This document shows, one piece after another, positions 42,060 through 49,787 of a stretch of DNA of 64,000 nt. Origin of the DNA: Rothia nasimurium (GTDB taxonomy: Bacteria; Actinomycetota; Actinomycetes; Actinomycetales; Micrococcaceae). The translations under genes and the position numbers were made by a program. The stretch spans positions 248,001 through 312,000 of the forward strand of contig NZ_CAKMSR010000002.1 in NCBI RefSeq assembly GCF_928381705.1. Reading direction: 5' to 3'. Under the pieces are notes generated by a model. The model was not told where the DNA came from and searched no databases. It worked only from the letters and a program-made list of their open reading frames with translations. Positions within the stretch are counted from its first letter, which is position 1; each line of letters begins with the position of its first letter.

Positions 42060-42688
42060 GCGTCCTCCTTGGGGGTCTTCAGCTGACCGACGACTTTGTA
42101 AACCTCGACCTCGCTTGGGTCTACCTGTAGGAGCTGAAAATAATCGAAAGCTATTACATGCCCGGCAGTTCGAAACATTGGCTCGGGGCTCATGTCTTCG
42201 CCTTCTGCCGGGCATTTACCGATGAAGATAGTGCCCAGGGCCAGCTGGTTGGCGGTCAGCTTGCGTAGGGGCAGGTCACCCTTGACCCAGAGTGACCAAC
42301 CATTACGCCCGTACCAGGCGCTGTAAAAGGCTTCAGACCATACGGCGAAGCTGGCCTCCTCGTCCCATCCGACGTATTCATAGGGCGGGTAGGCGCTGTC
42401 ACGCTCCATCCGGTGGGTAAGGGCGCCCAGCTCTGGGTGGACGCACTTGGCTTCGAGGCCGTCTAGCTTCTCCCAGTCGATACGCTCACCATCGGCGATA
42501 GCTTCGGTGAGGTTAGACCAGCCCGCCAGGGGGTGGTCGCCCTGGGCTTGCTGGCCGTCCTGGTAGCCCAGGTCGTAGGCGCGCTCGAAGTCGCTGTTGT
42601 AAGTGGTCCGATACGTTAGGCGGCCAAAACCATCAGTCCTGAAACCGAGCTTCGGGTAAATATCTTCGGGGTACTTATTCACGGTCAT
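42056..42688 (-). CDS. Unknown early phage protein
   Basis: The 210-aa soluble protein is rich in aromatic residues (AFYSAWYGRNGWSLWVKGDL) and has no recognised domain. ATG 42688 has AAAGGAG upstream; the end overlaps the DUF4326 start by 4 bp. A hairpin at 42715-42739 lies just upstream of its ribosome site. Confidence 0.65.
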   Translation of the reverse strand: MTVNKYPEDIYPKLGFRTDGFGRLTYRTTYNSDFERAYDLGYQDGQQAQGDHPLAGWSNLTEAIADGERIDWEKLDGLEAKCVHPELGALTHRMERDSAYPPYEYVGWDEEASFAVWSEAFYSAWYGRNGWSLWVKGDLPLRKLTANQLALGTIFIGKCPAEGEDMSPEPMFRTAGHVIAFDYFQLLQVDPSEVEVYKVVGQLKTPKEDA

Positions 42689-42714
42689 TGGTGTTTCTCC
42701 TTTGGGTGTGGGTA

Positions 42715-42739
42715 GGCCCCGGCAGGGTGCGCCGGGGCC
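42715..42739. other. GC hairpin in the leader of the 42056 gene
   Basis: GGCCCCGGC pairs with GCCGGGGCC. There is no T-run, so it is more likely an mRNA-structure element than a full terminator. Confidence 0.4.
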
Positions 42740-42793
42740 GGGTTGCTGTCAAAGTTTCTGGGTAGCCCCTGGCGCTTGACAGATAAGGGGGTG

Positions 42794-42885
42794 CCCTAAT
42801 CTCACAAAAACGGGTGTTTTTGGGAGATAGGGGCAGGGTTGCGGGGTGCTAACTACCAAAACAGGGGCATTTTGGGAGTTAGAGC
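42794..42885. repeat. Two related tandem stem-loops
   Basis: 42794-42833 folds from CCCTAATCTC / GAGATAGGGG with inner CAAAAAC/GTTTTTG; 42848-42885 folds from GCTAACT / AGTTAGAGC with inner CCAAAA/TTTTGG. The two share the pattern CTAA-CT-CAAAA...TTTTGGGAG-TAG, so they are diverged copies in the same orientation. They occupy the noncoding gap between early genes. Confidence 0.55.
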
Positions 42886-42889
42886 AGAG

Positions 42890-43117
42890 CTATCTCTTGC
42901 GGTTCTTCGTAAACGGGGCGGCAAAAATCTTCACCAGCGAGACCAGCGTGACGTATGCAAGCACCACCGGCCACACAAGAAAAGCGCTACCAAACGTGCT
43001 AGCTAACTTCGCGTCCTGGGTCTCCCCTTTCTTCCTAAATGATTCAGCAGCAAGGCCAAACGATACGAACCATACGAGTGCTACCGCGAAGTACGCGATG
43101 ATAAGCCACAGATTCAT
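42890..43117 (-). CDS. Small two-TM membrane protein
   Basis: The 75-aa protein has hydrophobic segments at about 3-23 (LWLIIAYFAVALVWFVSFGL) and 43-66 (SAFLVWPVVLAYVTLVSLVK) and ends in a basic NRKR tail. AGGAAGG precedes the ATG. Downstream of ssb in the early operon. Unknown function. Confidence 0.65.
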   Translation of the reverse strand: MNLWLIIAYFAVALVWFVSFGLAAESFRKKGETQDAKLASTFGSAFLVWPVVLAYVTLVSLVKIFAAPFTKNRKR

Positions 43118-43131
43118 GAGGGTTCACCTTC

Positions 43132-43689
43132 CTAAAAGGGCGGGTTTTCATCGGCCCCACCCTGCCCCCAGTCGTAGTTGCCCTGAGCTTGCTGTGCCCA
43201 CGGGTCGGCTTGGGGTGCGCTCTGCTGGGGGTTCTGTCCTTGGGGTTGTGTACCCCCTTGGGGTGTGCCGAAGCCGCCTGCGTAGGCGTTTTGGACGGGG
43301 CCGGTGGCGTTGCTCTGCTGGTTTTGTTGGCCGTTTTTGGTGGGGGCGATTCGGATGAAGTCTGCGGTGACTTCGAGGGAGCGCCCGGCAGCACCGTCTT
43401 GGGTTTGGTATTCGCGGGTTTCTTCGCGTCCGATGATTTCGATGCGGGTGCCGGGTTGGATGTTGGCCCAGGTGTCTGCGAGGGTGCCCCAGAGGGTGAT
43501 TTTGCGGTAGGTGGTGCCGGTTTTGCGGTAGCCGGTGGGGTCGTTTTGGTCTTTGGTGGAGTGGGGTTCTGCGGTGTTGAAGTTGAGGACGGGGAGGCCA
43601 CTGTTGGTGTGGCGAAGTTCGGGGTTTTTGCCGTTGCCGGTGTTGGGGTTGACGCCTTGGACGAAGGCGGTGAAGCGGATGTCAGCCAT
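43132..43689 (-). CDS. ssb: Single-stranded DNA-binding protein
   Basis: The 185-aa protein has an N-terminal OB-fold (RKITLWGTLADTWANIQPGT, RIEIIGREETREYQTQDG; residues 1-115), a Gly/Gln/Pro-rich linker and an acidic C-terminal tip ENPPF similar to the bacterial DDxPF partner-binding tail. It binds ssDNA during phage replication and recombination and works with the RecT/exonuclease pair upstream. Confidence 0.92.
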   Translation of the reverse strand: MADIRFTAFVQGVNPNTGNGKNPELRHTNSGLPVLNFNTAEPHSTKDQNDPTGYRKTGTTYRKITLWGTLADTWANIQPGTRIEIIGREETREYQTQDGAAGRSLEVTADFIRIAPTKNGQQNQQSNATGPVQNAYAGGFGTPQGGTQPQGQNPQQSAPQADPWAQQAQGNYDWGQGGADENPPF

Positions 43690-44007
43690 TTAGTTAGTCT
43701 CCTTGTAGGGGTTGAGGGTGTGCAGGTGGTCGCGTTGTTCTTCGGTGAGGTAGTGCTCGTAGGCGGTGTCCACAGCTTGCTCGTAGGCTTGGGCTTGGAT
43801 TTCACGGACGGCGGTGGTGATGCTTTCGCAGGTGAGTTCCCAGCCTTCTTTCACGTCGGCGCTGGTGAAGCTGCCCATTGCTTGGTTCAGGGGCTGCGCT
43901 GTTTCGTTCTGGGCTTCTTCGAATGCTGTCGAGTGGAGGACTTGGGTGATAGTGCTGAGGTAGACCAGGTTGGTCATGTGGGTGATGAACATTTGTGGGT
44001 CGGTCAT
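43690..44007 (-). CDS. Unknown helical phage protein
   Basis: The 105-aa protein (LVYLSTITQVLHSTAFEEAQ, then ITTAVREIQAQAYEQAVDTA) is all-alpha and acidic. Its stop codon abuts the ssb start. No family recognised; the position suggests a replication accessory. Confidence 0.55.
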   Translation of the reverse strand: MTDPQMFITHMTNLVYLSTITQVLHSTAFEEAQNETAQPLNQAMGSFTSADVKEGWELTCESITTAVREIQAQAYEQAVDTAYEHYLTEEQRDHLHTLNPYKETN

Positions 44008-44009
44008 GG

Positions 44010-44222
44010 TTATTGTTCCTCGTAGATGAGTGGGGTTCGGGTGTTGGTGGTGAGTAGGTCGGCTCGGGTTTTGTGCTCGGCTTGGAGGGCGTCAACGACT
44101 TTTTGCGCTTGTTCTGCTTCGGCTTCGGTGAGGTGGGGGTGTGCTTCCCGGTGGAATTCGATGGGGGCTTCGTAGATGGTCATGTGTGCGGCATGGAGGG
44201 TGGCGAGGGTTGGTTCGTCCAT
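44010..44222 (-). CDS. Small helical phage protein
   Basis: The 70-aa protein (HPHLTEAEAEQAQKVVDALQ) has AAAGG about 10 bases before ATG and ends 2 bp before the next gene. Mostly helical and acidic. Unknown function. Confidence 0.5.
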   Translation of the reverse strand: MDEPTLATLHAAHMTIYEAPIEFHREAHPHLTEAEAEQAQKVVDALQAEHKTRADLLTTNTRTPLIYEEQ

Positions 44223-44309
44223 GTTTGCTGCGCGCCTTTCTGCGGGGCTGGAAATGGTTGGGGTGGGTGGTTGGTGGGTTTTGGGGTGTTAGGGGCTCTG
44301 GGCATGGTT

Positions 44310-44708
44310 CTAGCCTTTCTGGGTGGCTGTTTCCCAGTGCTCTGCGGGTATGAAGGTGCGGGCTCTTTCGCCCCAGATGGTGTAGGCGCGGCGGAGGGTC
44401 GCTGCCAGTTTCGCCCCTGTTTCTGTTTGAAGGCCGTGGCGGACGTGGTTCCGGGTGAGCCACATCGACCAGCAGACCCCAGGTTCTTTTACCGGGTCGT
44501 ATTCTTTCCAGCAGTGGTAGACGCGCATGTTGTAGGCGCGGCAGGTGCTGGCGTACCCGCACCAGGGGCAGACCAGGGGCCGCTCGACGTCGGGGGTTCT
44601 GGCTAGCTCGGTGGCAATGTAGGCCCGGCCCTCTGCTAGGCGGGTTTCCTCTGCGGTTAGGGCGTCGAGCAGGTCGAGCTGGCCGGGCAGCTGGGCGGGG
44701 GCGCTCAC
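44310..44708 (-). CDS. Zinc-finger-like phage protein
   Basis: The 132-aa protein contains VCPWCGYASTCRAYNMRVYH and then CWKEY..GVCWSMW, a cluster of Cys/His (about 46-80) able to bind zinc. It lies just after the putative helicase-loader gene in the replication block. Unknown function. Confidence 0.6.
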   Translation of the reverse strand: MSAPAQLPGQLDLLDALTAEETRLAEGRAYIATELARTPDVERPLVCPWCGYASTCRAYNMRVYHCWKEYDPVKEPGVCWSMWLTRNHVRHGLQTETGAKLAATLRRAYTIWGERARTFIPAEHWETATQKG

Positions 44709-44729
44709 GGGGTTCTCCTTCCTGGTGGT

Positions 44730-45167
44730 TTAGACCATGCGGGGGTGTGGTGCGTAGATGAAGTTCAGGTCGGGGGTTATGAGGCGGGGGTCTGTGGGTA
44801 TGCCTCGTTGGGTGAGGTCGCGGTCTCGGAGCCGGGCTCCTTCTTCGCGGAGATCTTCCCAGCGCCCTGGGTGGCGTTGCTTCCAGGTGGCGAGGGTGAC
44901 TTTGTGGGGGTCTACTGCTCGGGCGGCGAAGGCTTCGTTGAGTTCTTTGATGCGCTGTTTTTCGGCGGAGCAGAGGCGCTTGATTTCTGAGACGACTGGT
45001 TTTTTGTCGGTGGTTTCGCGGTAGGAGAGGGTGATTTCTTTGACCATGCGGAGGTCGAAGGGTTTGAGGGCGCGGTGCCAGGCTTCGATACTGGGGTCGT
45101 TGTTTTCGACGCGGGGGTCTAGTTTGTTGAGCCAGTCGACGAACCAGATGGTTTCTTCGGGGGTCAT
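44730..45167 (-). CDS. Putative replication accessory / helicase-loader-like protein
   Basis: The product is 145 aa from ATG 45167 (AGGAG 7 bases upstream), overlapping the initiator stop (ATGA). TPEETIWFVDWLNKLDPRVE..., EAWHRALKPFDLRMVKEITL resembles phage loader proteins placed after the initiator gene. No ATPase motif. The phage has no DnaB-type helicase here, so recruiting the host helicase is a reasonable idea, not shown. Confidence 0.5.
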   Translation of the reverse strand: MTPEETIWFVDWLNKLDPRVENNDPSIEAWHRALKPFDLRMVKEITLSYRETTDKKPVVSEIKRLCSAEKQRIKELNEAFAARAVDPHKVTLATWKQRHPGRWEDLREEGARLRDRDLTQRGIPTDPRLITPDLNFIYAPHPRMV

Positions 45168-46030
45168 GCGAGTTCTCCTGCTATCCAATCGTTGCCCTGT
45201 TCGGGTCTGTTTTCGTGTTGCTGGTAGTAGCGGTTGAGGAATTGTTGGCCTGCTTGTGCTGTTACTTGGGAGCGTTCGACCCAGCCGGGGACGCGGGTGG
45301 GTTGTTGGGGGCGTGGGGGTTCGGCGGGTCCGTCTTCCCAGCCTCGGGTGTTGAGCCAGCGGGTGGGGGTTTTGGTGTATCTGGGGTCGCGGTTGGGGTT
45401 GTCGCGGTAGCGTCCGGCTGCGGCTATGAGGTGGGAGGGGTTGTTGAAGTGGGAGGCGGAGCGCCAGGCGTTGTAGGCGTCGAGTTTGCCTTCTTTGCGG
45501 GGGTAGGCTTCCCAGAATTGTTCGAAGGCTGGTGAGTAGTGGACGCGTCCGGGGGCGGGGCGTTGCCGCTCCCCCACTGTTTCGTGCGTGTGCGCGTTAT
45601 TAATGGGGTGTAGTTCTTTAGAACTACTGGGGTTAATGGGGTTGTCTCGCAACGGTGCGAGGGGTGCCGTCGCATTTTGCGAGGGGGTCATGTCTGAATT
45701 GCGAGGGGTCGCAGATTGCGAGGGGGTCATGTCTGAATTGCGAGGGGTCGCAGATTGCGAGGGGTCACTCATCTTCGGCAGTGCATAAATCGTCGTCCCG
45801 TACTTACGGTCACTACCCGTTTTCGCCAGCTCACCAATAGCTACCAGCTCCGATATTTTCCGATAAACAGTAGCGTCGTGAAGCCTGCACATCTTGGCTA
45901 TGGTCGGCACCGACTGGCAGCTGTTCTGCCCCTCCCGGTTGGCGGCGTCCGCAATAGCCAAAAGCACCAGCCGTGCAGTCCCCTCAGCCTGGGAATGATT
46001 CCACACCCAGGACGTCGCCTGAACGCTCAT
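45164..46030 (-). CDS. Replication initiator (lambda O-like) with N-terminal winged helix
   Basis: The 288-aa protein has an N-terminal winged-helix domain (about 15-85: ARLVLLAIADAANREGQNSC, MCRLHDATVYRKISELVAIG) and a middle linker with a 13-residue repeat SQSATPRNSDMTP in tandem. The C-terminal domain (PAFEQFWEAYPRKEGKLDAY, PTRWLNTRGWEDG) is typical of phage replication organisers. The DNA of the repeat linker carries iterons, as in lambda O, where the origin lies in the initiator gene. A terminator separates it from recT upstream. Confidence 0.82.
   Translation of the reverse strand: MSVQATSWVWNHSQAEGTARLVLLAIADAANREGQNSCQSVPTIAKMCRLHDATVYRKISELVAIGELAKTGSDRKYGTTIYALPKMSDPSQSATPRNSDMTPSQSATPRNSDMTPSQNATAPLAPLRDNPINPSSSKELHPINNAHTHETVGERQRPAPGRVHYSPAFEQFWEAYPRKEGKLDAYNAWRSASHFNNPSHLIAAAGRYRDNPNRDPRYTKTPTRWLNTRGWEDGPAEPPRPQQPTRVPGWVERSQVTAQAGQQFLNRYYQQHENRPEQGNDWIAGELA
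45590..45774. repeat. Putative phage replication origin: six iterons plus AT-rich dyad
   Basis: The core TTGCGAGGGG(G)TC starts at 45677, 45699, 45716, 45738 and 45755, with a degenerate sixth copy at 45655 (GTGCGAGGGG). Start-to-start spacings are 22, 22, 17, 22 and 17, i.e. about two helical turns and an alternating 39-bp supra-repeat. Next to them lies an AT-richer stretch (45595-45640) with the hairpin TAGTTC-TTTA-GAACTA at 45611-45626. Location inside the initiator gene matches lambdoid origins. Confidence 0.7.
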
Positions 46031-46048
46031 AACTTCCTCTCAAAAAAG

Positions 46049-46083
46049 GTGAGGGGCCAGAACATCACGCCCTGACCCCTCAC
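46049..46083 (-). terminator. Terminator between recT and the initiator gene
   Basis: GTGAGGGG and CCCCTCAC form the stem base, with a T-run on the minus strand (from AAAAAA at 46042). It likely tunes initiator expression relative to RecT. Confidence 0.7.
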
Positions 46084-46097
46084 GGGTTCGTATTCTT

Positions 46098-47123
46098 CTA
46101 TTTGGCAAGCTCAGCCAAAACCGTGCTGCCCTGCTCAACCGTCAGCTGCCCAAGCGTCAGCCCCTCCACCTGGAAGAAGTTGGCAAGCTCAGCGTCCAGA
46201 GCCTCAGCAGAAGGCACCTGCCACTTAGCCCGAGCCCGAGAAATAATCTCGTTAGCCATCGGCTGGCTAATAAGCTCACCGCTAGACTGAGGCGCTGGCT
46301 CTTCCTCAATCACTTCGCCGTCCATAGCCTCAGCATTCTTTAGCGCCTCAAGTGCCTTGGCCTTAGACGCTGCCAGAGTGAGTTCGCCGGTGGCGTCCAT
46401 GCTCTCCAGACGAGCCTTTTCGCGCCAGTCCTCAGTGGAAATATCTACCCACTTCACCAGGTCATGAATCGCGGTCTTGCGGATCATGGCCACCGGGTCG
46501 TTATTCCACGGTGAGTAGGAGGTGCCGTTCTTCTTGTCGCGTTTGTATGATTCGGAGGCTTCGCGGGCTCGCTTGACGCGGTCTACGTCGGCAATGACGA
46601 CGTTGGAGCGGGTGCCGTCCTTGTAGCGTGCGTAAGCGTATGAGGCGATAGGCTCACCGCGTACCGCCTTGCCAAGGAACCGCGCCCGACTGTCGGCGTT
46701 CTGCCCGCCTGCGATAATGCGCGGGGTCTCATCGGCATCGAACTCCACGACGTCGTTTTCGTGGAGCACATCGGACTCGATACGTTCGATTAGGCCGGTT
46801 CGCATCATCAGCTCGATGTAGCCGATGTAGCTAACGTTGAGGGTGATTTCTCGGCCTCGGGGAATGAAGTAGACCTGCTTAGCGCTGGGGGTCGGGTCAA
46901 GCCCAAGGGCTGCGGTTCGGTGCAGGGCGAGCAGGGCGCTTGAAGGGTTTACCTTCATAACTTCAGCGACTTTTTCGTTCTCCACCAAGACAAGTTGCGC
47001 ATGAGTGAGCCATTGGTTAAGGGAGCGTTGCTGGTCAACAGGTAGCGCGCTCTGGAAGTCTTCCCGCGCTTGGTTTACGAGGGCTACTGCGTTGTGCTTT
47101 CGGGTTGCGATTGCGTCTGTCAT
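46098..47123 (-). CDS. recT: RecT-family single-strand annealing protein
   Basis: The 341-aa protein has the RecT core: ALLALHRTAALGLDPTPSAK, QVYFIPRGREITLNVSYIGY, and SPWNNDPVAMIRKTAIHDLV, the most conserved family block. It anneals ssDNA produced by the neighbouring exonuclease, with SSB. The C-terminal 100 residues are variable and contain an acidic linker. Starts 2 bp after the exonuclease stop. Confidence 0.92.
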   Translation of the reverse strand: MTDAIATRKHNAVALVNQAREDFQSALPVDQQRSLNQWLTHAQLVLVENEKVAEVMKVNPSSALLALHRTAALGLDPTPSAKQVYFIPRGREITLNVSYIGYIELMMRTGLIERIESDVLHENDVVEFDADETPRIIAGGQNADSRARFLGKAVRGEPIASYAYARYKDGTRSNVVIADVDRVKRAREASESYKRDKKNGTSYSPWNNDPVAMIRKTAIHDLVKWVDISTEDWREKARLESMDATGELTLAASKAKALEALKNAEAMDGEVIEEEPAPQSSGELISQPMANEIISRARAKWQVPSAEALDAELANFFQVEGLTLGQLTVEQGSTVLAELAK

Positions 47124-47125
47124 TG

Positions 47126-48118
47126 TTATGCTGCTTTCAGCTCGTAGGTTGGTAGGTCTGCGGTGGTTTTGCCTCTCACCGCTTGGAGGTAGGGGGTGCC
47201 ACCGTTGCGGGCAGTACGGGTCACGAACTTCTCACCCTCGACGGTGCCGGTCTTGGCGTAGCCCATAAAATCGAGAATGCGGGTCTTAGCTGCGCGCTCT
47301 GCAATCTCCGCAGCCTTCTTAGCCTCAACTGCCTCGTAATATGCGCGCACCATCTCAGCGGGCACCTCAACGGTGGAGCCGTCAATCTCAGGGTGTAGCT
47401 CACGAACCGCCTCATACGTGGCGGTGTGCTCCACATCTTCAAGGGAAGGCTTCGAGTCAGTCTTGATGCTCTCGGTCAGCCGGTCAGCGGCCTTAAGCAT
47501 CGTGTTCTGCCACGCCCGGTTCGCCTCGACCTTGTACTCGTCATAAGTGAACCGGGAGCCAAGCCGCGCCACGTAGGTCACCGGCACGCCCGTACAGAGC
47601 ATCTGCCACTGCACCTGATCGTAATAATGGGCCGGTATCTGGTCGGTGCCGGGTTCACCCCACCCGTCCGGGCTAGTCGAGGTCTTGATTTCCAGAAGCC
47701 CGACGACGTAACCGCCTTGTTCCAGGTAGCGGTCGGGGGTGGCTCCGTACCCGCGTTCTCGGTCGTAGAACCAGACCTTGTTCTTGGGGTTGCGGACGTT
47801 GAGCTCACGGTGTCGGGCCGCGAACCACCAGGCCACCGCGGGCTCCAGCATGTGCCCGCGCTCTAGCACTTCCTCATTCGGGGGCAGCGGGTCAATGGTG
47901 CCCGCCATCTTGTGCCAGAGGCTGTAGTAGGACTCGTAGGGTGAGCGGGAGGGGATAAAGGCGGCACTAATTTTTGAGGCCGTCATCAGCCGCTTGTGCG
48001 TATCATCGCCGGGGGTGACTCCCTTGACCCCGGCGCGGTCAAAATACCACTTCCGCAGAAGCTCCGGGCTTTCCTCCGGCGAACCTTCACAGGGCGGCGC
48101 GGTAAACAATTCAGTCAT
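47126..48118 (-). CDS. YqaJ-type exonuclease
   Basis: The 330-aa protein is a lambda-exonuclease/YqaJ-fold nuclease: MTASKISAAFIPSRSPYESY, RGHMLEPAVAWWFAARHREL, YGATPDRYLEQGGYVVGLLE with EIKTS as the E-x-K motif, and HYYDQVQWQMLCTGVPVTYV. It chews 5' strands to give the ssDNA used by RecT; the two form an Exo/Bet-like recombination unit. All key acidic residues and the Lys are present. Confidence 0.9.
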   Translation of the reverse strand: MTELFTAPPCEGSPEESPELLRKWYFDRAGVKGVTPGDDTHKRLMTASKISAAFIPSRSPYESYYSLWHKMAGTIDPLPPNEEVLERGHMLEPAVAWWFAARHRELNVRNPKNKVWFYDRERGYGATPDRYLEQGGYVVGLLEIKTSTSPDGWGEPGTDQIPAHYYDQVQWQMLCTGVPVTYVARLGSRFTYDEYKVEANRAWQNTMLKAADRLTESIKTDSKPSLEDVEHTATYEAVRELHPEIDGSTVEVPAEMVRAYYEAVEAKKAAEIAERAAKTRILDFMGYAKTGTVEGEKFVTRTARNGGTPYLQAVRGKTTADLPTYELKAA

Positions 48119-48120
48119 GG

Positions 48121-48420
48121 TCAGTCTCCTATAATCTGCCGGTGCACGACCTCTAGAGGGCGGATATTCGGGTGAGCGGCAGCGAAACCGTCCAGAGCCT
48201 CGTTAGAAGAATCAACCGCCCGCTGGGCTATTTCCCGCTCATTCTCCACGTCGCCTAATGCGCTGATATTGCTCTCATGAATATCCTCATAAGCCTCCCG
48301 GCGAGCCGCTAACCTGTACTCAATGAGCAGGGCGTGCAGGCGGTGTTTTTCAGCCTGCCGCTTCTGCTGCTTCTTGATAGCTTTCTTCTGCTTCTTGGTG
48401 AGCTTCACGATGGGTTCGGT
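48121..48420 (-). CDS. Lys-rich coiled-coil phage protein
   Basis: The product is 99 aa from ATG 48420 (AAAGGA upstream). The N-terminal third is very basic (KLTKKQKKAIKKQQKRQAEK), the rest helical and acidic. It could bind nucleic acid. Ends 2 bp before the exonuclease start and overlaps the previous gene by 71 bp in another frame. Confidence 0.6.
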   Translation of the reverse strand, partial: TEPIVKLTKKQKKAIKKQQKRQAEKHRLHALLIEYRLAARREAYEDIHESNISALGDVENEREIAQRAVDSSNEALDGFAAAHPNIRPLEVVHRQIIGD

Positions 48421-48565
48421 CATAGAGCCAGTCCTTTGTGGTGTAGTAGGTAAAAACAGCAAGCGGCGCGATAATCAACATCGCGCCGCCAGTAGGGGTA
48501 GGGTTCAAAACAGCCAGAGGTATCAACAACCCCCAGCACAGCAGGGCCTTAGCTCTCAGGTTCAC
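48350..48565 (-). CDS. Small two-TM membrane protein with helical tail
   Basis: The product is 71 aa from GTG 48565 (GAGGTGGGG just upstream). It has two hydrophobic segments (about 8-20 and 28-42) and a Glu-rich coiled tail (REAHQEAEESYQEAAEAAG). Start overlaps the beta-helix gene by 17 bp, end overlaps the next gene. A longer frame from 48667 would lie inside the beta-helix gene and is rejected. Confidence 0.55.
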   Translation of the reverse strand: MNLRAKALLCWGLLIPLAVLNPTPTGGAMLIIAPLAVFTYYTTKDWLYDRTHREAHQEAEESYQEAAEAAG

Positions 48566-49430
48566 TGCCCCACCTCGCAATACGGGCGCGGAACACCTGG
48601 CACAGCGCCAGCATTTCTTCACGAGCCTCGTCAGCATCGTCACCGCTGGTATCAACCCACTCATCACGCTTGAAAAGTGCTTCTAGCTCATCAACGGTGC
48701 CTGACCAGCAACCCATTTTGATGGTGTGCTTGCCGTTCTTTTCCTTGAAGAGAGTGGTTATCAGCCGCAGACTGGTGCAGGTGATGAGATGCATGTAGTC
48801 AGCGTTGCCGGAGACCCGAGCGTTGCCGGAGACCCGAGCGTTGCCGGAGACCCGAGCGTTGCCGGAGACCCGAGCGTTGCCGGAGACCCGAGCGTTGCCG
48901 TAGACCCGAGCGTTGCCGTAGACCCGAGCGTTGCCGTAGACCCGAGCGTCGCCGTAGACCCAAGCGTCGCCGTAGACCCAAGCGTCGCCGTAGACCCGAG
49001 CGTCGCCGGAGACCTCAGCGTCGCCGTAGACCCAAGCGTCGCCGTAGACCCAAGCGTTGCCGTAGACCCGAGCGTCGCCGGAGACCTCAGCGTCGCCGTA
49101 GACCTCAGCGTCGCCGTAGACCCAAGCGTCGCCGGAGACCTCAGCGTCGCCGTAGACCTCAGCGTTGCCGTAGACCCGAGCGTCGCCGTAGACCTCAGCG
49201 TCGCCGTAGACCCGAGCGTCGCCGTAGACCCGAGCGTTGCCGTAGACCTCAGCGTCGCCGGAGACCCAAGCGTCGCCGTAGAGGTTCTTCGTATCCTCAA
49301 CCCAGCCGCCCTCATCACCAGCAGACACAACAAAACGCGGCAAATCACGAGTAGCGCGGATACGGTGCAGAGTCACACCAGCCCAGTTAACCTTGGTCTC
49401 ACCAGTGAACTCATAATGTAAATCAGTCAT
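48549..49430 (-). CDS. Six-residue-repeat (beta-helix-like) phage protein
   Basis: The product is 293 aa from ATG 49430 (AAGGAT 7 bases upstream; overlapped by the stop of the preceding gene). An N-terminal domain (HYEFTGETKVNWAGVTLHRI; about 1-50) is followed by about 27 perfect-length repeats of the type Y/S-G-D/N-A-R/E/W-V. These hexapeptides predict a left-handed beta-helix. A C-terminal domain follows (MGCWSGTVDELEALFKRDEW). The repeat is encoded by an 18-bp minisatellite. Function unknown; it resembles phage proteins of enzyme-like beta-helix fold. Confidence 0.72.
   Translation of the reverse strand: MTDLHYEFTGETKVNWAGVTLHRIRATRDLPRFVVSAGDEGGWVEDTKNLYGDAWVSGDAEVYGNARVYGDARVYGDAEVYGDARVYGNAEVYGDAEVSGDAWVYGDAEVYGDAEVSGDARVYGNAWVYGDAWVYGDAEVSGDARVYGDAWVYGDAWVYGDARVYGNARVYGNARVYGNARVSGNARVSGNARVSGNARVSGNARVSGNADYMHLITCTSLRLITTLFKEKNGKHTIKMGCWSGTVDELEALFKRDEWVDTSGDDADEAREEMLALCQVFRARIARWGSEPES
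48795..49280 (-). repeat. 18-bp coding minisatellite, about 27 units
   Basis: Units of the form GACCCGAGCGTTGCCGTA run in perfect 18-bp register for 486 bp. Variation is mostly at a few fixed positions (T/C, A/G), and the last five units (48804-48893) are nearly identical, showing recent expansion by slippage. Confidence 0.9.
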
Positions 49431-49569
49431 TGTAAAAATCCTTATCGTCGGGGTCTGCGAAGTAATCACAGATATAGGGGTAGCGGGTGGAGCCGCCGCA
49501 GTCGGGGCAGGTCGCCTCGTCCTCCGGCAGCGTGTCAAACAGGAAATGGTCAGGGCTGATAATGCTCAC
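49423..49569 (-). CDS. 48-residue small protein with C-x2-C
   Basis: GTG 49569 overlaps the upstream TGA (GTGA) and GGGAG lies upstream. The product has ATCPDCGGSTRYPYICDYFA, a likely zinc knuckle, and an acidic end. Its stop overlaps the beta-helix gene's start region. Confidence 0.65.
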   Translation of the reverse strand: MSIISPDHFLFDTLPEDEATCPDCGGSTRYPYICDYFADPDDKDFYND

Positions 49570-49787
49570 GGGGTGACTCCCATCATTTTGAATAGCTCCC
49601 GGCGGTCTCCCACCGGCAGTCCCTTGGTCAAATACGCAAGGTTCAAGGCGACTCGGCGCGGGTCAGGCTTCGAACACTCAGCACGGATAACCGTCAAATC
49701 AACTGGCCGATATGACGGGCTCACACGGTCACTCACCGGCGTCCGCTGAGCGTGCATAGCCACCGTCCAATGCTTCGGAAAAGGCAC
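49566..49787 (-). CDS. Small unknown phage protein
   Basis: The product is 73 aa from GTG 49787 with GAGGAGG upstream, starting inside TAAGTG just after the antirepressor stop. Basic and Arg-rich (DRVSPSYRPVDLTVIRAECS), ending RRELFKMMGVTP. Coupled to both neighbours. Confidence 0.55.
   Translation of the reverse strand: MPFPKHWTVAMHAQRTPVSDRVSPSYRPVDLTVIRAECSKPDPRRVALNLAYLTKGLPVGDRRELFKMMGVTP

Noticed and set aside
43189..44025. 278-residue + strand frame
   Set aside because: Antisense to ssb and the next gene; Gly/Val-rich shadow of codon bias.
48795..49280. Possible CRISPR array
   Set aside because: Units are contiguous 18-mers in coding register with no unique spacers.
48726..49421. 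231-residue open frame on the + strand with a VAVDPS-type repeat
   Set aside because: It is the reverse complement of the 18-bp minisatellite; the repeat keeps all frames open. The minus strand has start signals, neighbours and a known repeat type.
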